A DNA stretch of 64,000 bases from Janthinobacterium sp. 67 (lineage in GTDB: Bacteria > Pseudomonadota > Gammaproteobacteria > Burkholderiales > Burkholderiaceae_D), in NCBI RefSeq assembly GCF_002797895.1, contig NZ_PGES01000001.1, forward strand, positions 124,001 to 188,000, in the 5' to 3' direction. Positions 19,359-26,862 of this stretch are shown here, piece after piece; position 1 is the first letter of the stretch; each line of letters starts with the position of its first letter. The translations under genes and the position numbers were made by a program. The notes beneath the pieces are model-generated. The model was given only the letters and a program-made list of their open reading frames with translations, did no database searches and was not told the origin of the DNA.

Positions 19359-20276
19359 ATGATGCGAGTATTTTTAACGGGCGCAGCGGGTTTCATCGGC
19401 AGTTCCCTCGCGGCAGGCCTCGTGCGCGCCGGCCATCAGGTGACGGGTCTTGTGCGCAAGCCGGAACAGGTGGCCGAGCTGGCCACTATCGGGGTACGCG
19501 GTATCATCGGCACCTTGAACGACCGCGAGCTCATCATCGAGCGGGCGAGGGCGGCGGACGCCGTCATCAATGCGGCCAGCAGCGACCACCGGGGCGCCGT
19601 CGAAGCCATCATCGAAGCGCTGGCCGGCAGCAACAAGCCTTTCCTCCATACCAGCGGCTCGTCCATCGTGGGCGACGCGTCGGGCGGCGAAGGCACGGAA
19701 CAGGTTTATTTTGAAGACAAGCTGCCGGCGCCCACGGCCGACAAGGCGGCCCGGGTTGCCATCGATGACCTGGTACTGGCCAGCGCAGGCAAGGGCGTGC
19801 GCGCGAGCGTGCTGTGCAATACCCTGATCTACGGCCACGGCGCCTTGCCGCGCGACAGCGTGCAACTGCCCCGCTTATTGAAACAGGCGCGCAAGAGCGG
19901 CATCGTGCGCCACGTGGGGCCGGGCCGCAATATCTGGTCCAACGTGCATATCGGCGACGTCGTCAGCCTGTATTTGCTGGCGCTGGAAAAGTCGCCCGCC
20001 GGCACCTTTTACTTCGTCGAATCGGGCGAAGCGGCTTTCCGCGACATGACGGCCGCCATCGCCACGGCACTGGACCTGGGGCCCGCGCAGGACTGGCCGC
20101 TGCCGGAAGCCATTGCCGAATGGGGCTACGAGATGGCTTCCTACGGCCTCGGCTCCAACAGCCGCGTGCGCGGCGAGCGGGCGCGCAAGCTGCTGGGCTG
20201 GCAGCCGCAAGGACCGTCCGTGCTGGCATGGATCGAGAACGACATGCTCCATCCGCCGCACGCCATCACGAATTGA
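19359..20276 (+). CDS. NAD(P)-dependent epimerase/dehydratase family oxidoreductase
   Basis: 305 residues. The N-terminal Rossmann motif is TGAAGFIG (residues 7-14). A TSGSSIVGD block replaces the classical YxxxK region, and the fold resembles atypical/extended SDR proteins. AAGG-type ribosome site AAGGAG lies at 19351-19356, and two ATG codons follow in tandem. The substrate cannot be predicted. A hairpin of GCAAAAC and GTTTTGC arms follows within about 60 bases. Confidence 0.85.
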   Translation: MMRVFLTGAAGFIGSSLAAGLVRAGHQVTGLVRKPEQVAELATIGVRGIIGTLNDRELIIERARAADAVINAASSDHRGAVEAIIEALAGSNKPFLHTSGSSIVGDASGGEGTEQVYFEDKLPAPTADKAARVAIDDLVLASAGKGVRASVLCNTLIYGHGALPRDSVQLPRLLKQARKSGIVRHVGPGRNIWSNVHIGDVVSLYLLALEKSPAGTFYFVESGEAAFRDMTAAIATALDLGPAQDWPLPEAIAEWGYEMASYGLGSNSRVRGERARKLLGWQPQGPSVLAWIENDMLHPPHAITN

Positions 20277-20344
20277 TGCAGCTCAGCAAAACCGCAGCAG
20301 TGTGCGCTAGCGAACGGTGCTGTTTTGCGATCGGGAGTATGATG

Positions 20345-20539
20345 TCTTTGCTTGGTTGAGACGCACTGCCGTGAAGTTGGCGGCATGTTCGATCTTCCAG
20401 CAGGTCAGCCGGTCGCCTCGAGGATCGGCACCAGATTTTGGCCGCCGGCGCCCTTGCGCTCGCCGGCCGTGCACTGCCACTCCAGGTCGCGGTGTGTACT
20501 GCGAACCCCTTCAAGGCCGGCCTAGCCGGTCTTTTTTTT
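20345..20539 (+). ncRNA. Candidate structured RNA ending in a strong terminator
   Basis: No convincing reading frame covers 20277-20640. The stretch contains ACGCACT (about 20362) that can pair, with wobbles, with GGTGTGT (about 20492), a GATCTTC/GAGGATC stem, and a long GGCCGCCGGCG...CGCCGGCC hairpin. It ends with a textbook intrinsic terminator at 20515-20539. No annotated gene feeds that terminator. The -10-like TATGAT at 20338-20343 lacks a good -35. It does not match the 4.5S RNA, RNase P RNA or tmRNA sequences I know. The boundaries are approximate. Confidence 0.35.
20515..20539 (+). terminator. Rho-independent terminator
   Basis: GGCCGGC (20515-20521), CTA loop, GCCGGTC (20525-20531), followed by eight T residues (20532-20539). 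The stem is complete with one G-U pair. It is oriented rightward and has no obvious gene directly upstream apart from the candidate RNA. Confidence 0.85.
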
Positions 20540-20657
20540 GCCGGTTATTTCTGTCCCCGCGCCATTCACCGCCACCTGTCCGCCATTCGCCGAAGCGGTG
20601 TTTTCGCGCGCCCAAAATCCGCGTATCTTTACGATGAACCAACTTCAAGGGGTGACC

Positions 20658-21041
20658 GTGAAACCTGAACCAGCGTATTACCGCCGTACCCAGCTGCTGT
20701 GGGGCGTGCTGCTGATCGCCGTCGGCGCCATCATCCTGCTGGACCGGCTCGATGTGATCTATCTCCATGATTACTATGCACTATGGCATTATTGGCCGGT
20801 AATACTGGCCGTCTTTGGCCTCAACAAGCTGCTCACGCCGATGTCCGCCAAGCAGGTACTGAGCGGCCTGTGGCTGATCTTCTTCGCCGCCTGGTGGTAT
20901 GTGTCGTATGAAGAACTGTGGAACTTGAATTTCTACAATAGCTGGCCCGCCTTGCTGATCGCCTGGGGCGTGGGCCTTGTGCTCGAACCGCTGTTGAACA
21001 AACATTTTATTGCCTACCGGGAGTCCGAGCATGAAAAATAG
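20658..21041 (+). CDS. Small LiaI/LiaF-like transmembrane protein
   Basis: 127 residues from a GTG preceded by AAGGGG. An upstream ATG at 20634 (MNQLQGVTVK) is an alternative but has no clear ribosome site. Four hydrophobic helices are visible, including LLWGVLLIAVGAIILLDRL, HYWPVILAVFGLNKLL and SWPALLIAWGVGLVLEPLL, in the pattern of the LiaF-type transmembrane domain (DUF5668). It overlaps the next gene by 11 bases and begins a four-gene operon with a LiaF-like protein and a LytS/LytTR two-component system. Confidence 0.8.
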   Translation: MKPEPAYYRRTQLLWGVLLIAVGAIILLDRLDVIYLHDYYALWHYWPVILAVFGLNKLLTPMSAKQVLSGLWLIFFAAWWYVSYEELWNLNFYNSWPALLIAWGVGLVLEPLLNKHFIAYRESEHEK

Positions 21042-21846
21042 ACCGCCGCTGCACTCGCCATCGCAAATCGTGCTGGGCGTCATCGTCATCGGCCTGGGGC
21101 TGCTGTTCCTGCTCGATAACCTCGGTTTCATCAATGTGCGCTATACCTTCCGCTTCTGGCCCACCATCCTCATCATTTTCGGCTTGCTGAAAATATCGCA
21201 AAGCCATTCCCGCTCCGGCTACATCCTCGGCGGCGTGATGGTCTTGCTGGGCCTGAGCTGGACCTTGAAAGCCATGGGCTTGTTCTATATCAACTGGAGC
21301 ATGCTGTGGCCGCTGCTCATCATTGCCGCCGGCGTGGCCGTCGTGTCGAAATCCCTGCCCGGCGGACAGCAGCGGCAGCGCCGCCGGCACTTTGCCGCGC
21401 CGCCCGATGGCAGTGCCGCGCCCGACGCATTCGGCCAGGCCAGGAATGGCGCCGTATCGCTCGACAAGGAAGCCGCCGGCGCCACTGCAGCGCCCGGCGC
21501 CAGCGGGCAGGCGGACGACGACAGCATCATCGAAGTGACGGCCATCCTCGGCGGCTATGTGCGGCGCGTATCGTCGCAGCGCTTCAGGGGCGGCGATATC
21601 AACGTCATCATGGCCGGCTGCGAAATCGACCTGCGCCAGGCATCGATCGAAGGCGAAGCCGTGCTCAACGTGTTCGCCCTGTGCGGCGGCGTCACCATCA
21701 AGATTCCGCCCGACTGGAGCGTCGTGCTGCAGGGCACGCCCATCCTTGGCGGCTTCGAAGAAAAGACCATCGTGCCGCCGAACCAGAACAAGCGTTTGTA
21801 CGTGACGGGCTACGCCATCATGGGTGGCCTGGAAATCCGCAACTAG
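21031..21846 (+). CDS. LiaF-like membrane protein
   Basis: 271 residues. The N-terminal half repeats the four-helix LiaF-type membrane domain of the preceding gene (GLGLLFLLDNLGFINVRYTFRFWPTILIIFGLLKI). A polar Ala/Pro linker (about 115-160) leads to a C-terminal beta-rich domain (IIEVTAILGGYVRRVSSQRFRGGDINVIMAGCEIDLRQA), the LiaF C-terminal domain also named cell-wall-active antibiotics response protein. GGGAG precedes the ATG at 21031. In Gram-positive bacteria LiaF restrains a two-component system that responds to envelope damage; a similar role here is inferred. Confidence 0.85.
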   Translation: MKNRPPLHSPSQIVLGVIVIGLGLLFLLDNLGFINVRYTFRFWPTILIIFGLLKISQSHSRSGYILGGVMVLLGLSWTLKAMGLFYINWSMLWPLLIIAAGVAVVSKSLPGGQQRQRRRHFAAPPDGSAAPDAFGQARNGAVSLDKEAAGATAAPGASGQADDDSIIEVTAILGGYVRRVSSQRFRGGDINVIMAGCEIDLRQASIEGEAVLNVFALCGGVTIKIPPDWSVVLQGTPILGGFEEKTIVPPNQNKRLYVTGYAIMGGLEIRN

Positions 21847-21852
21847 GCGCGC

Positions 21853-22929
21853 ATGTCCGGACCCTTGTCGAAGCGGCGCGGCGCCGTCGTGGTGTTGCTG
21901 GTCTGCATCGCGCTGGGCCTGGCCCTGGCTTCCATCCTGGCCAGGGTGGCGCACGCGCCCTGGCTCAATGCCGTCCTGCTGGTGGCGCCCGCCACGCTCG
22001 TGTATGCGATCGGTTCGGGGTTTTCCGCGTTTTACCTGTGCCGCGCCTATCCCTTGCACGCCCGCCATCCGCTCGCCATCGCCGGCGTGATGGGCGTGGC
22101 GGCCCTGTTCGCGGGCTTGCTGTGGGCGACCCTGCTGCAATTTTTGAACAGCGTCAGCCTGTTGACGGAGCAGCACTGGCTGGGCGTGGACCTGACACCA
22201 TCGCTGCTGGCCCTGTTCTTCGGCCTGGGCGCGCTGCTGTATTGCCTGGCCGCCGCCGTGCATTATCTGCTGCTCGAATTCGTGCGCGCCAGGATGGCCG
22301 AGCAGCGGGGCCTGGAAGCGCAGCTGATGGCGCAGGAAGCGCAGTTGCGCATGCTGCGCACGCAGATCGACCCCCATTTCCTGTTCAACAGCCTGAACTC
22401 CATCAGCGCCCTGACGTCTATCGATGCGGCGGGCGCGCGCCAGATGACGGTGCAGCTGGCCAGTTTCTTTCGCCAGAGCCTGAGCCTGGAAGCGCACAAG
22501 CACATCACCGTGCAAGAGGAACTGGTGCTGATCCGCCATTTCCTGGCCATCGAACAGGTGCGTTTCGGCGCACGCCTGCAAGTGGCGGAAAGCATCGACA
22601 CTGCCGCGCTGGCGTGCCTGCTGCCGCCCATGCTGATACAGCCGCTGGTGGAAAATGCCGTCAAGCATGGTATCTGCGGCTTGACGGAGGGCGGCCGGAT
22701 CGCCATCGAAGTGCGGCGCGCGGGCAGCCTGCTGCAGATCGCCGTGCGCAATCCCGTCGATGCGGATCAGGGCCCGGCGCGCGGCAATGGCGTGGGCCTG
22801 GAGAATGTGCGCCAGCGCCTGGCCGGCGCGTATGGCCACGAGGCCAGCGTGCACTGGACGCGGCGCGGGCCGACGTTTGAAGTAACGTTATCGATGCCGG
22901 CGCAGACCGGCGACACGGAGGAAGCATGA
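21853..22929 (+). CDS. LytS/AlgZ-type sensor histidine kinase
   Basis: 358 residues. Four or five N-terminal membrane helices (about 10-140) with no sizeable extracellular loop are followed by a His_kinase (PF06580) domain with phospho-acceptor His175 in QIDPHFLFNSLNS. A HATPase follows with LIQPLVENAVKHGI and GNGVGLENVRQRL. The lack of an external sensor domain implies intramembrane sensing, perhaps through the LiaF-like partners. It overlaps the response regulator by ATGA. Confidence 0.93.
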   Translation: MSGPLSKRRGAVVVLLVCIALGLALASILARVAHAPWLNAVLLVAPATLVYAIGSGFSAFYLCRAYPLHARHPLAIAGVMGVAALFAGLLWATLLQFLNSVSLLTEQHWLGVDLTPSLLALFFGLGALLYCLAAAVHYLLLEFVRARMAEQRGLEAQLMAQEAQLRMLRTQIDPHFLFNSLNSISALTSIDAAGARQMTVQLASFFRQSLSLEAHKHITVQEELVLIRHFLAIEQVRFGARLQVAESIDTAALACLLPPMLIQPLVENAVKHGICGLTEGGRIAIEVRRAGSLLQIAVRNPVDADQGPARGNGVGLENVRQRLAGAYGHEASVHWTRRGPTFEVTLSMPAQTGDTEEA

Positions 22930-23669
22930 TGCAGGCAAGAATGCGGGTGGCCATCGTCGACGATGAAGCGCTGGCGCGCGGCGTGCTGCGCGAATACCTG
23001 GCGCGCCATGGCGATATCGAGATCGTGGCCGAATGCGCCAACGGCTTCGAGGCCGTCAAGGCCATCGCGGAACTGGAACCGGAACTGGTGTTCCTCGACA
23101 TCCAGATGCCGCGCCTGGACGGTTTTGAAGTGGCCGAGCTGATCGGCGCGAAGACGCGTTTGATCTTCGTCACGGCCTACGACCAGTACGCCTTGAAAGC
23201 GTTCGACTGTCACGCCCTCGACTATCTGCTCAAACCGTTCAGCGAACAGCGCTTCGACCAGGCGCTGGCCCATGCGTGCGCCCACCGCAGCATGCCCGAG
23301 ACTGTACAAACGCTGGCGCGCGAGGCGGCCACGCGCGCCGCACCGTTGGACCGCGTGCTGATCCGCGACGGCGCGAAAGTCCACGTGATCGCCAGCGCGC
23401 GCATCGACTACATCGAGGCGCAGGACGATTACATCAGCATCCGCTCCGAAGGCAAGTCCTACCTGAAAAGCCAGCGACTGTCGGAACTGGAGACCCAGCT
23501 CGATCCCGCCAAGTTCCTGCGCGTGCACAGGTCGTATCTGCTCAATATCGACGGCATCCGCCGCATCGAGGCGGCCACCAAAGACAGCCACGTGGCCATC
23601 TTGCGCGACGATACGAGGATACCCGTGAGCAAGGCGGGCTACCAGAAGCTCAGATTATTGGTGGGCTAG
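22926..23669 (+). CDS. LytTR-family response regulator (AlgR/LytR type)
   Basis: 247 residues. The receiver domain has the acidic pair VDDE (11-14), phospho-acceptor Asp58 (VFLDIQMP), a Thr in VTAYDQYALKAF and Lys in LLKPFSEQRF. The C-terminal LytTR DNA-binding domain includes IDYIEAQDDYISIRSEGKSY, FLRVHRSYLLNID and VAILRDDTRIPVSKAGYQKLR. It presumably regulates envelope genes together with the kinase immediately upstream. Confidence 0.94.
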   Translation: MMQARMRVAIVDDEALARGVLREYLARHGDIEIVAECANGFEAVKAIAELEPELVFLDIQMPRLDGFEVAELIGAKTRLIFVTAYDQYALKAFDCHALDYLLKPFSEQRFDQALAHACAHRSMPETVQTLAREAATRAAPLDRVLIRDGAKVHVIASARIDYIEAQDDYISIRSEGKSYLKSQRLSELETQLDPAKFLRVHRSYLLNIDGIRRIEAATKDSHVAILRDDTRIPVSKAGYQKLRLLVG

Positions 23670-23704
23670 CATTTTCGCTGGCGTAGATGCATAATCATCT
23701 GCAC

Positions 23705-23714
23705 ATGATATCAT
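23705..23714. promoter_or_regulatory. Palindrome before the toxin-antitoxin pair
   Basis: ATGATATCAT is a perfect 10-base palindrome 12 bases before the toxin start, inside the probable promoter. A looser GATG...CATC repeat precedes it. Autoregulation by the HTH antitoxin is the likely purpose (inference). Confidence 0.5.
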
Positions 23715-23726
23715 CCGGAGGTGATA

Positions 23727-24128
23727 GTGAATGCGCCGAGGATATGGCCGGTCACGTTTCACGATGACTTCGATGCGGAATTCGATGCTCTGCCGATAGA
23801 TGTTCAGGATGAATTGCTGGCGAGTGCCGATGCGTTGTCGAAGCTGGGCCCGGCTGCCGGGCGTCCTCACGTGGGGACGTTGAAGAATCCTAAACACCCG
23901 AACATGAAAGAGCTGCGTTTCAAGGCCAATAACGGGGCACAGGTGTGGCGCGCGGTCTTTGCTTTTGATACGAGGCGTGAGGCGGTCATTCTGGTTGCAG
24001 CGGCCAAGCAAGGTGTCGATGAGGACAAGTTTTACCGGGATTTGTTATTCAAGGCAAATGCACGCTACGAGCAACACCTCAACAAGCTGGATGTGGCGAA
24101 AGCGAGGCAGGGCAAGGGCCGGAGATGA
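23727..24128 (+). CDS. HigB/RelE-type toxin (phage Gp49-like)
   Basis: 133 residues from a GTG placed five bases after GGAGG (23717-23721); the GTG at 23721 would overlap that ribosome site. The sequence has the Gp49/HigB-like pattern: FDALPIDVQDELLASADALSKLGP, GTLKNPKHPNMKELRF, WRAVFAFDTRREAVILVAAAKQG and YRDLLFKANARYEQH. Members are ribosome-dependent mRNA interferases. The toxin precedes its antitoxin, the reverse of most type II pairs but normal for hig loci. Confidence 0.88.
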   Translation: MNAPRIWPVTFHDDFDAEFDALPIDVQDELLASADALSKLGPAAGRPHVGTLKNPKHPNMKELRFKANNGAQVWRAVFAFDTRREAVILVAAAKQGVDEDKFYRDLLFKANARYEQHLNKLDVAKARQGKGRR

Positions 24129-24149
24129 TTTTAGGAACAGGAGTTTGCC

Positions 24150-24590
24150 ATGGGAAGAAGTTTGAACGACGTCATCGACAGTTTGCCGGCTGAGCGGCAG
24201 GCAAAAATTGCCGCTCTGTCCCAGGAAAAAATGCAGGAAATGATAGCGCATGCCGCTACGCTGACGGATTTCCGCAAGGCAGTGGGCAAGACCCAGGCGG
24301 AGGTCGCCAGGGAACTTGGGATTCAACAGCATGCTGTTTCCCAACTGGAAAAGCGTACCGATACCTATGTCTCGACCTTGCGCCGTTTCCTGCAATCGCT
24401 GGGCATGACATTGGAGCTGTCGGTTGTTGCGCAAAACGGCGTGCGTATCGAACTGCAGAATTTTCTACGCAGCCAGGAAGTTGAAGCCGATGTCAATGTC
24501 AAGGCAGTGCCTGCGCATTCAGCCGCGCCTGTCACCAAACCAGCAAGGAGAAAAGCAGGCGTGCCGCGCAAGCAGGCTGGCAACGCCTGA
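24150..24590 (+). CDS. XRE-family antitoxin (HigA-type)
   Basis: 146 residues. Residues 35-90 contain an XRE helix-turn-helix (FRKAVGKTQAEVARELGIQQHAVSQLEKR), followed by the YVSTLRRFLQSLGMTLELS block usual for antitoxins of Gp49-like toxins. It starts 21 bases after the toxin gene and should neutralise the toxin and bind its own promoter. The C-terminal tail is longer than usual and basic (KPARRKAGVPRKQ). Confidence 0.9.
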   Translation: MGRSLNDVIDSLPAERQAKIAALSQEKMQEMIAHAATLTDFRKAVGKTQAEVARELGIQQHAVSQLEKRTDTYVSTLRRFLQSLGMTLELSVVAQNGVRIELQNFLRSQEVEADVNVKAVPAHSAAPVTKPARRKAGVPRKQAGNA

Positions 24591-24597
24591 AGCCGCT

Positions 24598-26862
24598 TTA
24601 TCCAGCAGCCAGTTGCACATCCCACCACGTGGGGAGCAGCTGGCGGATTTCCGGGCGCGAAAAACGGTCGTCGATCAGGTAGACGACGCCCTTGTCCGAC
24701 TGGGTGCGGATGACCCTGCCGGCCGCCTGCACCACCTTTTGCATGCCCGGATACAGATACGTGTAGTCGTAGCCGGCGCCGAAGATGTCGCCCATGCGCT
24801 GGCGGATTTGCTCGTTGACGGGATTGATGTGCGGCAAACCGAGGGTGGCGATGAAGGCGCCGATCAGGCGCGCGCCGGGCAAGTCGATGCCTTCGCCGAA
24901 GGCGCCGCCGAGCACGGCAAAGCCGATGCCGCGCGTGTCCAGGCCGAAACGTCCGAGGAATTGCGCGCGGGCAGTATCGTCCATGCGGCGCGGCTGCTGC
25001 CAGATGGGAACGTCGGGGTAGTGCTGGGCAAACAGGGTGGCCGTCTTTTCCATGTAATCGAAGCTGCTGAAGAAGGCCAGGTAGTTGCCCGGCGTTTCCG
25101 CGTATTGCTTCGCCATCAGCTGGGCGATGGGCAGCAAGGAGGCGGCGCGGTGCTGGTAGCGCGTGGAAATCGTGTCGGCCACGCGCACGGACAATTGTTC
25201 CGCCTGGAATGGCGACTCCACGTCGACCCAGGCCGTGTCGGCCGGCATGCCCAGGGTGTCGCTGTAGTAATTCCACGGACTCAGGGTGGCGGAAAACAGG
25301 GCCGTGCTGTGGCTGGCCGCGAAGCGTTCCTTGAGAAACGGTGCCGGGACGATGTTGCGGATGCAGATGGTGGAGCCAGTGTCGGTTTTGCTGACGTCGA
25401 ATAGCGAATGTTCGCCGAAGCTTTCCGCCAGGCGGTTGATCAGCAGCACGTCGAAATAAAAGCGCTGCAAGTCTTCGTCCAGGGCCGTGGCATGTTCGGC
25501 CATGTAGTCGCCGATGGCCGTCGCCACGCCTTGCAGGGCGCCAAAGAATTTCTCGGGCAAGGCCGCATGCACGTGGTAATCGCCATCCTGCTCTTTCAAC
25601 AAAGCCGTCCACTGGCGCGACAGGCGGTCGAGCGGCTTTTTCAAGGTGTCGGGCGCGAACTTGCGCAGCATCTTCAGGTCGATCTGCGCCAGTTCGGCGG
25701 TATACATGCTGCGCGCGCGCGACACCATATTGTGCGCCTCGTCGACCAGCACATTGACTTTCCAGTCGTGGGCCAGCGTCATGCCGTACAGCATGGCGCT
25801 GAGGTCGAAATAGTAATTGTAGTCGCCGATGACGACGTCACTCCAGCGCGCCAGCTCCATGCCCAGGTAATAGGGGCAAATACCTTGCTGCAAGGCGATG
25901 GCGCGCACGGCTTCCTTGTCGAGGATCAAACCGCTGGCCAGCGCCACCTCGCGCGCCAGTGGCAGGCGGTCGTAAAAACCCTTGGCCAGCGGACACGATT
26001 CGCCATGGCAGGCTTTGTCCCTATGTTCGCAGGCGCTGGTCTTGGCGCTCAATTCCAGCACGCGTAGCGGCAGCAGCGGCGCGCTGTCCTTGAGGATGGC
26101 GCAGGCGTCGAGCGCCATCTGGCGGCCGGGCACCTTGGCGGCCAGGAAAAACAGTTTATCGAGGCCATGTGCGGCCGTCGCTTTCAACATGGGGAACAGG
26201 CTGCCCACCGTCTTGCCGATGCCGGTCGGCGCCTGCGCCAGCAAGCCGCAGCCGCGGCTGCTGGCCTTGTACATGGCTTCGGCCAATTGCCGCTGGCCCG
26301 GGCGAAAGTCCGCATGGGGGAAGGCCATGCTGGTGAGCTGCGCGTCGCGGCTGGCGCGGTGCGTCATTTCCTGCTCGGCCCAGTCGAGAAACAGGGCGCA
26401 ATGCTGTTCGAAGAACAGGCGCAGCGCCTCGGCCGTGCACTCTTCGTGCATGACGGTTTCCTTCTGGCTCACGATATCGAAATACACGAGCGCCACGCGC
26501 AGCATGGGCAAGTTCAGTTGCTGGCACAGCAAGTGGCCGTAGATGCGCGCCTGTGCCCAGTGCAACTGGCGGTGGTTGGCGGGCATCTTGTCGAGTTCGC
26601 CCCGGTAGGTCTTGATCTCTTCCAGCTGGCGCCGCGCCGGGTCATAGCCATCGGCGCGTCCCCGCACGTGCAGGGGGCCGAAGTCGCCGGAAAGACTAAT
26701 TTCACGCTGGTAATCGTCGTCGCGCCGGCCCGTGACGGTGGCGTGGCCGGCCATGCCTTCCTGCGCCGTGGGCGAGGGCGTGAAACGCAAGTCCAGGTCG
26801 CCCACCTTGGCCGTGAATTCGCACAGGGCGCGCACGGCGATCGTGTACTTCATGCCGCTCAT
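24598..26862 (-). CDS. PD-(D/E)XK nuclease fused to an Fe-S XPD/DinG-family helicase
   Basis: 754 residues starting at the ATG that overlaps the upstream stop by four bases. An N-terminal PD-(D/E)XK-like nuclease module has Asp71 (RGRADGY) and Glu82-x-Lys84 (EEIKTY). The helicase follows: Walker A APTGIGKT (211-218), four cysteines suitable for an iron-sulfur cluster (Cys278, Cys285, Cys290, Cys329), DEAH box VLVDEAH (372-378), and C-terminal motifs LPGARLIGAFIATLGLP and QAAGRVIRTQSDKGVVYLID. It should unwind DNA 5' to 3' like DinG/XPD. It is the second gene of a LexA-box operon with the VRR-NUC gene. Confidence 0.93.
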   Translation of the reverse strand: MSGMKYTIAVRALCEFTAKVGDLDLRFTPSPTAQEGMAGHATVTGRRDDDYQREISLSGDFGPLHVRGRADGYDPARRQLEEIKTYRGELDKMPANHRQLHWAQARIYGHLLCQQLNLPMLRVALVYFDIVSQKETVMHEECTAEALRLFFEQHCALFLDWAEQEMTHRASRDAQLTSMAFPHADFRPGQRQLAEAMYKASSRGCGLLAQAPTGIGKTVGSLFPMLKATAAHGLDKLFFLAAKVPGRQMALDACAILKDSAPLLPLRVLELSAKTSACEHRDKACHGESCPLAKGFYDRLPLAREVALASGLILDKEAVRAIALQQGICPYYLGMELARWSDVVIGDYNYYFDLSAMLYGMTLAHDWKVNVLVDEAHNMVSRARSMYTAELAQIDLKMLRKFAPDTLKKPLDRLSRQWTALLKEQDGDYHVHAALPEKFFGALQGVATAIGDYMAEHATALDEDLQRFYFDVLLINRLAESFGEHSLFDVSKTDTGSTICIRNIVPAPFLKERFAASHSTALFSATLSPWNYYSDTLGMPADTAWVDVESPFQAEQLSVRVADTISTRYQHRAASLLPIAQLMAKQYAETPGNYLAFFSSFDYMEKTATLFAQHYPDVPIWQQPRRMDDTARAQFLGRFGLDTRGIGFAVLGGAFGEGIDLPGARLIGAFIATLGLPHINPVNEQIRQRMGDIFGAGYDYTYLYPGMQKVVQAAGRVIRTQSDKGVVYLIDDRFSRPEIRQLLPTWWDVQLAAG

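Noticed and set aside
20277..20657. Frames of 60-106 codons (both strands) between the oxidoreductase and LiaF-like genes
   Set aside because: Arg/Ser/Cys-rich low-quality translations broken by the terminator; the region fits a structured RNA or plain spacer better.
23721..23726. GTG at 23721 as toxin start
   Set aside because: It lies inside the GGAGG ribosome site; the GTG at 23727 has correct spacing.
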